A stretch of DNA of 64,000 nucleotides. Source: Hymenobacter sublimis (GTDB taxonomy: Bacteria > Bacteroidota > Bacteroidia > Cytophagales > Hymenobacteraceae). The translations under genes and the position numbers were made by a program. The DNA lies in the NCBI RefSeq assembly GCF_023101345.1, contig NZ_CP095848.1, positions 4,242,001 through 4,306,000 on the forward strand, read 5' to 3'. This document shows, piece by piece, positions 17,867 to 27,800 of the stretch. Within the stretch, counting starts at the first letter, position 1. Each line of letters begins with the position of its first letter. The notes under the pieces are model-generated. The model did not search any database and had not been told where the DNA came from. It saw only the letters and a list, made by a program, of their open reading frames with translations.

Positions 17867-18343
17867 ATGTCAGGCATGCACCTCATTCTACGCACCCACG
17901 TGGCGGCCGCGCCAGCCCAAGTATGGCAGGGCTTTACCCGCGACCTGTTCCTGGCCCTGGCTCCGCCGTTTCCACCGTTTCGGCTGCTCCGCTTTGATGG
18001 GTGCCACCGCGGCGACGAGGTGCAAATTGAACTGGGCGCCGGGCCGCTCCGCTACCCCTGGACCTCTTTGATTACCGACCACGGCATTAGCCCCGACGGT
18101 ACGTATTACTTTGTGGATGAGGGTCAGGTGCTTCCGCCGCCGCTCCGGTTTTGGCGGCACCGCCATCTGCTACAGCCAGCCCCAGACGGCGGCACGTATA
18201 TTATAGAGGACTTGGAATATCAAACTGGCTTCCGGCCCCTGGACACCCTGCTGTACCCCGCCATGTGGGCCCAATTTGCCTGGCGACGCCCCATATACCG
18301 GCGCTACTTTGGCCGGCCCAGCCTGAGGTTGCCACGCAAGTAA
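17867..18343 (+). CDS. SRPBCC-fold ligand-binding protein
   Basis: 158 residues from the ATG at 17867; the ATG at 17876 (MHLILRTHVAAAPAQVWQGF) is equally likely. The opening strand and APAQVWQGF match START/SRPBCC polyketide-cyclase-like folds, where a helix-grip pocket binds a hydrophobic ligand. Several related Bacteroidota proteins are annotated as SRPBCC family. No catalytic residues are apparent and no neighbour hints at a ligand. Confidence 0.75.
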   Translation: MSGMHLILRTHVAAAPAQVWQGFTRDLFLALAPPFPPFRLLRFDGCHRGDEVQIELGAGPLRYPWTSLITDHGISPDGTYYFVDEGQVLPPPLRFWRHRHLLQPAPDGGTYIIEDLEYQTGFRPLDTLLYPAMWAQFAWRRPIYRRYFGRPSLRLPRK

Positions 18344-18425
18344 CCACTGAAAGCGCCACCGCCGGGCGCGGCCCGTATAAGCCTGCGGACTCCGTTTCTG
18401 TCCTGACGCAACTTATCCTGACTGC

Positions 18426-18956
18426 ATGACCCCGTTTTTATCCGCTGCCACCAAGCGCCTTCGGAAGCTTTTGACATTGCTGGTGCTTTTCAGTGTAGCT
18501 GCCAGCTGCCGGAGTGCTCAGCCGGCCTATTTGTTTCGGCCTCCTAGCCACTCAGCTCACCTTGTGCCCAAGCCGGCGGCCTTGCCAGCAGCCCCCCCTG
18601 AAACAACCGTGTCAGCGCCCGTGCGTCTGGCTCCCAAGCAGGCCACCAAGCCGCGGCTGGTCCGGGGCTTGGTGGCGCGGCGCCCGCCCCAGCTTCGCAA
18701 CATGTATGCCCAGGCCGCGCGTGCCAGGGTAAGCCTCCCGTCGAAAACGACATCAATTCAGAAGGTTCGGCGGGTGGCCGCGCCTGCGCACGGCACGGAG
18801 GTAGGGCTAGGCACTACCGTGCTGGGCGTGCTGGGCTTGGTGGTGCTGCCGCTGGCATTGCTGGGCCTGCTTATCTGGGGAGGGCCGGTGTGGGCCATTC
18901 TGGCGGGGCTGGCTGCCCTGGCGGTACTCGTTGCCTATCTCGACCCGTTTGCCTAA
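18426..18956 (+). CDS. Small lipoprotein-like protein with a C-terminal membrane hairpin
   Basis: 176 residues. A lipobox VAASC (Cys28) after a hydrophobic start suggests a lipoprotein. A basic, proline-rich middle follows (~30-115, with PKQATKPRLVRGLVARRPPQ). The C-terminal ~55 residues form two tightly spaced hydrophobic helices (LGTTVLGVLGLVVLPLALLG and ILAGLAALAVLVAYL). The combination of lipid anchor and membrane hairpin is common in short Hymenobacter envelope proteins. Function unknown. Confidence 0.65.
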   Translation: MTPFLSAATKRLRKLLTLLVLFSVAASCRSAQPAYLFRPPSHSAHLVPKPAALPAAPPETTVSAPVRLAPKQATKPRLVRGLVARRPPQLRNMYAQAARARVSLPSKTTSIQKVRRVAAPAHGTEVGLGTTVLGVLGLVVLPLALLGLLIWGGPVWAILAGLAALAVLVAYLDPFA

Positions 18957-19082
18957 GCTAGCGGGCATTGGTCGCGTAACTCTAATACGCTACGCTGATG
19001 GAACTATCAGATAATTCTCGGTGCCGCGCAGGTATTCGGCAGCGGTAGGGCAGGCTGGTCGCGTATCCTCGGCGGGTTAGGT

Positions 19083-19090
19083 TACCTTTG
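19083..19090 (+). promoter_or_regulatory. -7 box (TACCTTTG) of the RlmI-like gene
   Basis: An exact TAnnTTTG match whose last base is 25 nt before the ATG at 19116. Confidence 0.6.
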
Positions 19091-19115
19091 CAGTCCATTT
19101 CTTGAATTTGCCTTT

Positions 19116-20305
19116 ATGAACTCCGCCGCCGTCACGCTCAAGCCCGGTAAAGACCAATCCCTCCGTCGCCTGCACCCTTGGGTGTTTTCCGGAGCCATCG
19201 GCCGGATGCAGGGCGAAGTTGTGGAGGGGGAAGTGGTAGCAGTACACGCCTCGAGCGGTGAGCTGCTGGGCGTGGGCCACTACGCTCCCGGTTCCATTGC
19301 CGTGCGTATGCTCGCCTTTGGTCCTGATGCTCAGCTTCCTGATGCCGCTTTCTGGGAAAACAGATTGCGCAATGCCTATCAGCTGCGGCAGGGCCTGGGC
19401 CTCACGGGGCAGGGCACCACCAACGTGTATCGCCTGGCCCACGCCGAGGGTGACGGCCTCCCCGGCCTCATCATTGATGTGTACGGCGACGTAGCCGTGG
19501 TTCAGGCGCACAGTGCCGGCATGTACAAGGCCCGGCCGCTTATTGCCCAGGCCTTACAGGCGGTTATTCCCGGCTTGCGGGCCATCTATGACAAGAGTGC
19601 CGAGACCGTACCTACCAAGGCGGCTCCCGACGCCCAGAACGGGTACCTTTTCGGGGGAGCAATGGTGCTGAGCACGTGGTGCAGGAGAATGGTCATCCGT
19701 TTGCTGTTGATTGGGAGACGGGCCAAAAAACGGGCTTTTTCATTGACCAGCGCGACAACCGCAGCCTGCTAGCCCGCTACGCTCCCGGCCGGCGGGTGCT
19801 CAACACGTTCTGCTACACCGGGGGCTTTAGCTCCTATGCCCTCATGGCCGGGGCTGAACTGGTGCACTCCGTGGATTCCAGTAAGAAAGCCATTGAGCTA
19901 ACGGAACGCAACGCCTCCCTCACAGGCCACCAAGACCGGCACGAAGCTTACGCCCAAGACGTGTTCAGCTTCCTGAAAGACCGCCACAACCAGTACGACC
20001 TGATTGTGCTGGACCCGCCCGCTTTTGCCAAGCACCTTTCCGCCCGCCACAATGCCCTGATGGGCTACAAGCGCCTGAACGCGGCCGGCATTCGGCAGAT
20101 TGCCCCGAGTGGGCTGCTCTTTACCTTCAGTTGCTCGCAGGTGGTCAGCATGGAGTTGTTCGAGGGAGCCGTACTGGCCGCCGCCATTGAGGCCGGCCGG
20201 CCGGCCCGCATCCTGCACCGCCTCACCCAGCCCGCTGACCACCCCGTGAGCCTTTTCCATCCCGAAGGTGAGTACCTGAAAGGCTTGGTGCTAGCCGTAG
20301 AATAA
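19116..20305 (+). pseudogene. RlmI-type 23S rRNA cytosine-C5 methyltransferase, frameshifted
   Basis: The two halves of one protein lie in different frames. The N-terminal frame from 19116 carries the PUA domain (LRRLHPWVFSGAI) and the start of the catalytic domain up to NGYLFGG. The C-terminal frame resumes as AEHVVQENGHPFAVDWETGQ and runs to 20305 through the SAM site (VLNTFCYTGGFSSYALMAGA) and the motif LDPPAFAKH. Restoring one G to the five-G run at 19653-19657 joins the frames as GGSNGAEHVVQENG. The intact enzyme would methylate a cytosine in 23S rRNA. The shift may be a homopolymer sequencing error or a true lesion; both halves otherwise look under selection. Confidence 0.85.
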
Positions 20306-20675
20306 CTACCTCCTGCATCAACGCAGTAGCCCGCCGGACCTAGCGCTTACCTGATTTCAGGCAAGTGCAAAACCCAGCGGGCTACTACTGTTTTCAGCCT
20401 TACTAAAATCCAAAGGCCGGCCCGCACCCCTAACAGGCGGACCGGCCCCGGAAGTACCAATTCGGCTCAAAAAGGCTGAATCAGGTAAGGCGTATTAATC
20501 ACTCTACCCAGCAAAAGGCTGAGTGGCGTATGCGTTCCGGTTTCCGGGGGTGGCAGCGCTCAGAAAACCACAACTGAGCACCACCCCCACCCGGGCCAGC
20601 GGGAAGTTTCCCGGAAGCCGGGTCATACCTGGTTCGTTTCCCACCCCCAGAGGCTGACCACGGCGCTGGCTTTTC
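20306..20675. other. Intergenic region between convergent RlmI-like and GH16 genes
   Basis: 370 bp without a gene. It holds a nested hairpin at 20323-20394 and further GC-rich inverted segments (GGCCGGCCCGC with its inverse near 20415-20445, and GGGGGTGGCAG with CACCACCCCC near 20545-20590). Confidence 0.55.
20323..20394 (+). terminator. Nested hairpin terminator after the RlmI-like gene
   Basis: AGTAGCCCGC (20325-20334) pairs with GCGGGCTACT (20377-20386); inside it GCGCTTACCTGA pairs with TCAGGCAAGTGC. TACTGTTTT follows. It lies 20 bp after the stop. Confidence 0.55.
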
Positions 20676-21560
20676 TTACTTGTACTGAAAGAAACGTACG
20701 TAATCTACCTGCATCTGCTGAGGGAAGGTAGTAGCCCCGTCCGGGTTGCCATCGAAGTTGCCTCCCACGGCCACGTTCAGGATCAGAAAGAACGGATTAT
20801 TAAAGGGGAAAGGACTGGCATCCGTGCTACTATACGTGTAGTAGGGAGTCACATTACCATCCAGGTAAAAGCGCGTCATGTTTTTGCTGCGCACTACGCT
20901 GTAGATGTGGTAATCAGCCGAGAGGTCGTCGGTCAGGTTCTGGGTAGTGCCTTTGTACTCGTGTACCCCCATGCTGTTGGCGTAGTGCATTGTGGAAATC
21001 AACTCCATGGGCCGGCTGCCGCGCAGTTCCATGATGTCGATTTCTCCACATTTAGGCCAGTTGTTCTGATCAATGTCAGCCCCGAGCATCCAAATGGCGG
21101 GCCATACCCCTTTGCCTTTGGGCAGCTTGGCGCGTACGTCGATGCGCCCATACTGGAAACTCTGCTTGCCTTTGGTTATCAGGCGGGCCGAAGTGTAAGC
21201 GTTGCTACCGGAGGTCTGCTTAATGGCCTGAATAACGAGGTTTCCGTTGCGCAAAAAGGAGTTATCAGTGGAGTTGGTATAGTTCTGCAGCTCATTGTTG
21301 CCCCAACCGCTGGCCCCCAGCTCATATACCCACTTGCTTTGATCCAGCGCGCCACCAGTGAACTCGTCGTTCCACTTCATTTCCGTGTACTGGTCATACG
21401 CCTTGGCTTCCTCATTTACTACCGGCGTAGAAGGGGTAGGAGGCGTAGGAGCCGGGATGTTTTTGGTTTTGGTTTCGGTGCAGGAAAGCAAACCCAGCGC
21501 CAGCAACAAACCAGTTGCGAAGCGTTGCTTTTGCTGTCCAAGTAGGGGTAGATTTTTCAT
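20676..21560 (-). CDS. GH16 beta-glucanase lipoprotein (laminarinase-like)
   Basis: 294 residues with a lipobox LLSC (Cys27), so it is lipid-anchored, likely on the cell surface. A TPPTPSTP linker leads to the GH16 domain (~58-294). The catalytic motif is GEIDIMELRG: nucleophile Glu173, helper Asp175, acid/base Glu178; the methionine between Asp and Glu is the beta-bulge form found in laminarinases (E-x-D-x-x-E). WNDEFTGGALDQSKW, WGNNELQNYT and WPAIWMLG are standard family signatures. It cleaves beta-1,3- or mixed beta-glucans. It follows the SusC-SusD-PKD genes on the same strand, 436 bp downstream, and completes that locus. Confidence 0.95.
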   Translation of the reverse strand: MKNLPLLGQQKQRFATGLLLALGLLSCTETKTKNIPAPTPPTPSTPVVNEEAKAYDQYTEMKWNDEFTGGALDQSKWVYELGASGWGNNELQNYTNSTDNSFLRNGNLVIQAIKQTSGSNAYTSARLITKGKQSFQYGRIDVRAKLPKGKGVWPAIWMLGADIDQNNWPKCGEIDIMELRGSRPMELISTMHYANSMGVHEYKGTTQNLTDDLSADYHIYSVVRSKNMTRFYLDGNVTPYYTYSSTDASPFPFNNPFFLILNVAVGGNFDGNPDGATTFPQQMQVDYVRFFQYK

Positions 21561-21996
21561 GAACTACAAGTACTTACAAATAAGAAAGATGCACTGCTTA
21601 GCCAGCATACATCTTACAAAGGGTGCTTGTTCCACTAGTCCTAAAAGGGGTAGCTCTCTGGCTTAAGCGGAACGAAGCGATATGGGAGTTGCTAGCAGCT
21701 CCGTTTGGTACTATTGCGGCTGGCAGTTAGACTTCTACAGCAAAATGACAGCTCAAATTCAGGCAGCGGCCTTCTTTGGCTAGGTTCACCGAGTAATAAC
21801 CTTACAAGCAGTGTTTGACTCAAACCTTAAGCTTCTAAGAAGACGCTTGCTCTCTAGCTATCAAAACCGAGAGGTTGCTACCGTTAGCTTTTCGGTAGGA
21901 AGCCGAACTCACAAGCCAGCACCTTAGTCGGCTCTGAGTTCGGCTTCCTACTAATAAGTCAAACCGAGAAGGAGTTACGTAGGTATCCCCGCAAGG
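21561..21996. other. Intergenic region between PKD lipoprotein and GH16 genes
   Basis: 436 bp without a gene. It contains a perfect 17-bp inverted repeat at 21895-21951, close to the PKD gene stop. I see no exact minus-strand TAnnTTTG box for GH16. Confidence 0.55.
21895..21951. repeat. 17-bp perfect inverted repeat after the PKD lipoprotein gene
   Basis: GTAGGAAGCCGAACTCA (21895-21911) pairs exactly with 21935-21951 across a 23-nt loop. No T-run follows on the minus strand. It may protect or end the upstream susC-susD-PKD message. Confidence 0.55.
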
Positions 21997-23256
21997 CTAC
22001 TTGGCAATCATCTTAATGTCGAATACCGTTCCGCCTGACTGGCCACTACCTGCCCGCAGAACCATGCGTGTATTGTTAATCGAGATAATACGGTACACTC
22101 GCTCCGTGGGCGACGCATCGGTGGCGGCAATAAAGGCTCCTGTCTGCGTGAGCGTGAACTGAGCCAGCCCGGCCCCGGCCGAAGGACCAAACACGAAAGC
22201 CGAAGTACCTGAACGAGGAGCCGAGCAGCTACCTGGGTTGCCGGCCACAAACGTCTCCGCAAAGGCGTTGTACGTGAACGTGTTCGTCATCGAGAAGGTA
22301 TACTCATCGTCGGCCTGGCAGCCAGGCAGCGAGCTAGGAGCCCCTCCGGCGTAGTATTGCTTGGGGTTGGCCTCCGTGCCCACGGTAATAACGGCGTCGG
22401 CCGCATTGTCCAGCAGCCAGGTCTTCGACGAGCCTCCCGTGAGCAACCGCTTGATGGGCGCAGTAGCATCAAAGGGCATCAGAGTTACAATAGTACGCGT
22501 ACCATCGGGGTTGGTGCCCCGCAGGCGTAGTTTGGTATCGGTAGCCTCCAGAATGTCGTACGTTTTATTGGCTACTGAGTCAGGCAAGCCAATAAAGGCG
22601 CCTTTGCCTTTTAGCACAATCTGACCTAGCCCCCCGGTTGTCGGACGATACACAAAACTACCGCCGCGGTTCAGCGAGCTACCGCAGGCTCCATTCTGGA
22701 AAGTCTGGCCTGCGCTTTCGTAGTTAACGGAGTAGTTGTTGCTAAACGAGAACTGATCGTCGAGCTGGCAGTTGTTGAGCGTAGTTGAGCTTGAAAGCTG
22801 GGTGCCCGTAGCCGACTCCCGCACAATGGCGCCGGGGTCAGTTGAGAACGACCATACCCGCGTGCCGCTGCCCGCGCAGTCAACCAGCCGGCTAAAGGCT
22901 GAGTTTGTGCAGACATCCGGAATAACTACGGCCTGCGTAGCTGAAATACCCGTTCCACCGCGCCCTGCCGTAATAAGTTCTACTTGGTAGGTGCCCGGTC
23001 GGGTATAGGTATGAGTAACGGTATTGCCGGAGGCACGGGTGTTGTCGCCGAAGTTCCACTGGTAGAGAAACCCATCCTGGCTGGTGCTAGTGAAGGTTAC
23101 CGTAGCGGGGTATTCGGTTGTGTTTACCTGATAAGTAAAGCTGGACTGAGGCACGGCGCCCTCCAGTTCATAGTCTTTGGCGTCCTTTTCGCAGGAAGCC
23201 AGCAACAGGGGAGCAGCCAACAGGCCGAGGGCTGCCAGGCGAGTAAACATATTCAT
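21997..23256 (-). CDS. PKD-domain surface lipoprotein, putative glucan-binding protein
   Basis: 419 residues; lipobox LLASC (Cys22). A PKD domain spans ~35-112 (YQWNFGDNTRASGNTVTHTY). Two related repeats follow, ~125-265 and ~275-417. Each has a tryptophan-led opening (TRVWSFSTDPGAI; SKTWLLDNAADAVITVG), then a Cys-x-x-D-D turn (NCQLDDQFSFSNN; GCQADDEYTFSMT) and a stretch ending GAFIG or GAFIA. This layout is found in SusE/SGBP-like proteins encoded after SusD in laminarin loci of marine Bacteroidota. It probably binds beta-glucan at the cell surface. It lies 105 bp after susD. Confidence 0.82.
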   Translation of the reverse strand: MNMFTRLAALGLLAAPLLLASCEKDAKDYELEGAVPQSSFTYQVNTTEYPATVTFTSTSQDGFLYQWNFGDNTRASGNTVTHTYTRPGTYQVELITAGRGGTGISATQAVVIPDVCTNSAFSRLVDCAGSGTRVWSFSTDPGAIVRESATGTQLSSSTTLNNCQLDDQFSFSNNYSVNYESAGQTFQNGACGSSLNRGGSFVYRPTTGGLGQIVLKGKGAFIGLPDSVANKTYDILEATDTKLRLRGTNPDGTRTIVTLMPFDATAPIKRLLTGGSSKTWLLDNAADAVITVGTEANPKQYYAGGAPSSLPGCQADDEYTFSMTNTFTYNAFAETFVAGNPGSCSAPRSGTSAFVFGPSAGAGLAQFTLTQTGAFIAATDASPTERVYRIISINNTRMVLRAGSGQSGGTVFDIKMIAK

Positions 23257-23361
23257 GGGAATTGGCGGAGAAGAGGATGAGAGTTCGTTTGCCGGCGCCT
23301 GCTTCCTCCGGTGCCGTACGACACCGGAGGAAAGTACTAGGGTCGCAAGGGCCGCGCAGGG

Positions 23362-24858
23362 TTAGTAACCGGGGTTTTGGCGCAGGCCGGGGTTAACGTC
23401 CAGTTCAGACTGCGGAATGGGCAATACTACATTAAAGGGTTTGACGCCTTTGGCCAGCAACTGGGGCGAAGTAAGTAACTCACCCGTGCGTTTCATGTCG
23501 AACCACCGGTCCATTTCAAAGGCCAGCTCGTACTTCCGCTCCCGCCACACGGCCCGCTTGAAGGCGTCGGCGCTCAGGCCGGGGGTCAGGTCTTTGGCAC
23601 TGGCCGTGGCAATGGGCAGGCCAAAGGCGCGGCGCCGTACTTTATTAATGGCCTCGTAGCCTTCGGGGGTAGGGCCCACGGCCTCGGCCAGAATCAGGTA
23701 CACCTCCGCCAGGCGCATCACCGGAATGTTCAGCTCCGAGTCCCAGATGTTGGTATTTACCTTACCCACAAACCACTTCTTGCAGCCGTAGCCATTGGGC
23801 GAGCCGGGCAGCGAAGCCGGTTGCTTGCGGCCGTCGGGATACGTATCGCCGGGCATCCAGATGGTAGCGTCGCGGCGCAGGTCGCCGGCTTCGTAACCCG
23901 CCACAAAATCAGCCTCGGGAATATTGAAGCCGTAACCGCCCTGGGGCACGGCACCCTGGCCGCGGGGTCCGAAGAACTCGTTGCCGCTGAAACCGGGACC
24001 GTTCTGGTCCCAGGTGTTGCGGCCCGATAGGAACTGGGCCTCAAACAACGACTCCTTGCCGTTCTCGTTGGCTACCTTAAAGTTATCGGCGTAGTTGTCC
24101 CACATGGTCTTGCCACTGCCATTGATAACCTCGCGGGCGCGGGTGGCTGCCTCGGGCAGCTTGTTCAGGGTGAGCTGTACTTTGGCCAGCAGACCGGCAG
24201 CGGCCCACTTGGTGGCCCGCCCCAGGTCGTCGCCGCTGTAGGAGGGCGGCAGGTTGCCGATAGCGTCGGTCAGGTCTTTTTCAATCTGGGCGTACACCTG
24301 CGCGGCCGGGGTGCGCGGGATGTTCACGTCGGCTAGCGTGGCGGGCGGGGTCGTCAGCAGGGGCACGTCACCATAGGCCCGCACCAAGTCGAAGTAGTAC
24401 TTGGCCCGCAGAAACTGGGCTTCCCCAATGCTGCGCTTCTGAATAGCCGGGTCGATGCTCATGGTGGGCACCTTCTGCAACACAATGTTGGCGCGCCCAA
24501 TACCTACGTAGCAGCTGCCCCACAGGCGGTTCGTGACCAGGTTCGTGCTCGGAATGTTGAAGAAGTCGAGCTGCTGGTACTCAATTCCGTCGCCACCGCC
24601 ACCGCCGCCGGTGGTAGAAATATCGGAAGCAATGTCGCCGAGGCCCCAGAGGGCGGCGTTGTACTGGCCAGCCGTAATCAACTCGCCATAGATGGCGTTG
24701 GTGGCCTGAATGGCGTCGGTGGTGGTCCGGTAAAAGTTGGCGTCGGTTACCTGGTCAGTTGGGGTTTCTTCCAGGAACTTCTCGCCGCACCCGCTAAGTA
24801 GGCCCAGCGTTAGGAGCCAAGCGCCGCAAGTGACTTTATATGTATGTAGGGGTCGCAT
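23362..24858 (-). CDS. SusD/RagB-family nutrient-binding outer membrane lipoprotein
   Basis: 498 residues with lipobox LLSGC (Cys24). The SusD N-terminus ETPTDQVTDANFYRTTTDAI, TPR-like helices (FLRAKYYFDLVRAYGDVPLL) and the C-terminal signature ELAFEMDRWFDMKRTGELL with PIPQSELDVNPGLRQNPGY are diagnostic. SusD acts as a lid on the SusC transporter and delivers the bound oligosaccharide. It starts 24 bp after the susC stop, so the two are cotranscribed. The substrate, beta-1,3-glucan, is inferred from the adjacent GH16. Confidence 0.97.
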   Translation of the reverse strand: MRPLHTYKVTCGAWLLTLGLLSGCGEKFLEETPTDQVTDANFYRTTTDAIQATNAIYGELITAGQYNAALWGLGDIASDISTTGGGGGGDGIEYQQLDFFNIPSTNLVTNRLWGSCYVGIGRANIVLQKVPTMSIDPAIQKRSIGEAQFLRAKYYFDLVRAYGDVPLLTTPPATLADVNIPRTPAAQVYAQIEKDLTDAIGNLPPSYSGDDLGRATKWAAAGLLAKVQLTLNKLPEAATRAREVINGSGKTMWDNYADNFKVANENGKESLFEAQFLSGRNTWDQNGPGFSGNEFFGPRGQGAVPQGGYGFNIPEADFVAGYEAGDLRRDATIWMPGDTYPDGRKQPASLPGSPNGYGCKKWFVGKVNTNIWDSELNIPVMRLAEVYLILAEAVGPTPEGYEAINKVRRRAFGLPIATASAKDLTPGLSADAFKRAVWRERKYELAFEMDRWFDMKRTGELLTSPQLLAKGVKPFNVVLPIPQSELDVNPGLRQNPGY

Positions 24859-24882
24859 TTTTTAAAACGGTTGGGGTGGGAA

Positions 24883-27800
24883 TTAGAAACCGATGTTGAG
24901 GCCAAGCAGGAACACCCGCGGCTGAGGATAAACTCCCAGGTCAACACCGCGAGAGCCTACTTCGGGGTCGTAGCCGGAGTACTTGGTCAGGGTCAGCAGG
25001 TTTTGGGCACTGGCGTACACGCGCACTTGCTTGGCGGCAATGCGGTCCATCACACTCTGGGGCAAGGAGTAGCCCAGCGTGAGGGTTTTGATGCGCATGT
25101 AGGAGCCGTCCTCGATAAAGTACGTGGAAACGCGCAGGTTCTGGTTGGGGTCGGCGTTGTCGCCGCCCACGGCGCGGGGCACGTCGTTGCTGGTGCCGGG
25201 GCCGGTCCAGCGGCCGAGCACGCGGGTGCTACCGCTGCTGGTGCCATAAAGGGGGCTTTCCAGAATGTAGCGGTTCTGGTTGTAGATGTCGTTGCCCTGG
25301 GAACCCTGCAGGAACACGTTCAGGTCGAAACCGCCCCAGGTCAGGGTATTGTTCAGACCGTAAGTAAAGTCAGGGTTGGGGTTGCCGATGAAGGTGCGGT
25401 CCTCGGCGTTGATAATCTTGTCCCCATTCAGATCCTTAAAGCGGATGTCGCCAGGGGCTGCCCCATTCTGGGTGGCATGCGCGCGCACGTCCTCGGGCGT
25501 CTGGAACAGACCGTCGGCCACATAGCCGTAGAAAGAGCCAAAGGGCTGGCCTTCGTCGTAGCGCACAATCACGCCGCTCAGAGCGCCCAGGCCGTTGTAG
25601 GGCTGGCCTACCCCCAACGATTCTAGCTCCGTTTTGTAAGCCGATACATTGAGCGTGGTCGTCCAGTTCAGGCTGCGGCCTGTGCCTTGCACGTTGTGCG
25701 AGGTAAAGGAGAAGTCGATACCGCGGTTGTAAGCCGAAGCCGCGTTGCGGTTTACCGTCTCGTAGGTACCCGACACCAAGGAAGGCGGCACCGGCGCAAT
25801 CAGGTTGGGCGAGCTGCGGTTGTACAGGTCGATGGTAGCCTCGAAGCGGTTCTCCAGGAAGCCCAGGTCAATGCCAACGTTGGTTTGGTTGTTGGTTTCC
25901 CAGCGCAGGTCGGGGTTAGCCTGGCGGGTAGGCGCGGCGCCGGTCTGCAGGGTGCCCCCGTTCGGACCAAATGGGTAGCGGATGTTCGAGTTAACGGCGT
26001 AGAGGTAGGCGAAGCGGCCGGCGTTGTTGGGGTTACCCACTTTGCCGTATCCCACGCGCAGCTTCAGGTTGCTGATGGCGCGGTTGCCTTTCAGGAAGTC
26101 TTCCTCCGAAATGCGCCAGCCCGCCGAAACCCCGGGGAAGAAGCCAAACTTGTCGCCGGGCGGGAAGCTGCCCGAACCGTCGTAGCGCGCAATGGCCTGG
26201 AACAGGTATTTGCCCGCAAACTCGTAGTTAACGCGGCCGAAGTAGCTAGCCAGGCGAGAAGGCCGGTTGATGGCACCCGCATTACCAATCTGGGTGTTGA
26301 TGGGGCCGGAGTTGATTACCTGCAAATCGTTGCGCAGGTAGCCCGTGCGGTAGGCCTCCACATTGCTGTAGTTGAACTGCTGCGCCGACTGTCCCAGCAG
26401 CACCGTTACCTGGTGCTTATCGGCAAAGAGGTGGTCAAACGTAGCCGTATTCTCAATCAGGTAGCTCGGCGCGTACGAGGACGTAGCGGTAGCTCCCGCC
26501 GTGGCCTGAGTGTAGCGGGTGGTGTAGGTCTGGCCGCCCGATTGCAGCTCCGGCACCCCGGGGCGGAAGGCGTTAAAATTGTCGAAGATGAAGTCGGCGC
26601 CTACGTTGGTGCGGAAGCGCAGGCCCTTCACCGGCTCCAACTCCGCAAACAAGGTAGTCAGGGCGCGGTTGCGGTTGAAGCGTTGGTTGGTAATGGTAGC
26701 CGACGCCAGCGGGTTTTCCTCAATGAAGTTGTCTTGGGCCCCGCGCGGCTCGTAGTAGTAACCATCGGGCCGGTACACGGGAATGATGGCCGGAATGCGT
26801 AAAGTTTGCTGCACCGTGCCGTACTCCCCGCTGTTGGAAGTAATCTGCCGGTCGCTGAGGTGGGTAAGCGAGATGCTGCTGCCCAGCTTCAGAATCTTGT
26901 TTACCTGCACGTCGCCGTTGGCGCGCACCGTAAAGCGTTCAAAATCGGAGCCGATGATGGTTCCATCCTGCTGGAAGTAGCTACCTGATATGGAGAAGCG
27001 AGCCTTGTCGCTGCCCCCCGTCGCGGCCAGCGAATAGTTCTGGATGGCAGCCCGGCGGAATACCTGGTCCTGCCAGTCGGTGCCCTCACCAAGGGCCTGA
27101 GGGTCGCGCAGGCGGTCCACCACAATAGGGGCACCCCCAGCTAAACGGCTTTCGTTGTTGATAACTGCGTATTCTTCGGCGTTGAGCAGATCAAGCTTGC
27201 GCCACACCTGCTGCACTCCACGGTAGGCATCGAGGTTAATAGTAGAAACCCCAGCCTTGCCCCGCTTGGTTGTGATAATGACTACCCCGTTGGCCGCGCG
27301 CACCCCGTAAATGGCCGTCGCCGACGCGTCCTTCAGAATATCAATAGACTCGATGTCGTTGGGGCTGATGGCGTTCAGCTGGTTTTCTCTTTCGCCGCTA
27401 TCGGGCAGCGGAAAGCCATCGACAACGAATAAGGGGTTGTTGTTGCCAGCCGACGTAAGCCCGCGGATACGGATAGAAGTACCCGCTGCCCCCCCCGGAG
27501 CACCTCCGTTGGAAGTTATCGTAACGCCAGCCGCCCGGCCTTGCAGGGCCTGAGTAGCATCAGCCACCGGCTGGGTAGCAATTTCCCGCGACGATACCGA
27601 CGATACGGCCCCTGTTACGCTGCCGCGCTCCTGGGTACCGTAGCCCACTACTACTACCTCGCTGAGGGCCCGGGTGTCTTCCGTTAGGGTTACGTTAACG
27701 GATGAGGACGCGCCCGTAATGGGTACTTCCTTGCGGGCAAACCCTACGTAGCTTACGACTAGGGTAGAGTTTTCTGGGGCGTTCAGGGAGAAGCGGCCGT

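Noticed and set aside
19653..19657. Programmed -1 frameshifting in the RlmI-like gene
   Set aside because: The codons at the G-run do not fit an X-XXY-YYZ heptamer, and no downstream pseudoknot is clear; a simple indel is more likely.
25687..26802. A 371-codon plus-strand frame
   Set aside because: It is antisense to susC, has no recognisable domain and is a GC-frame shadow of the barrel region.
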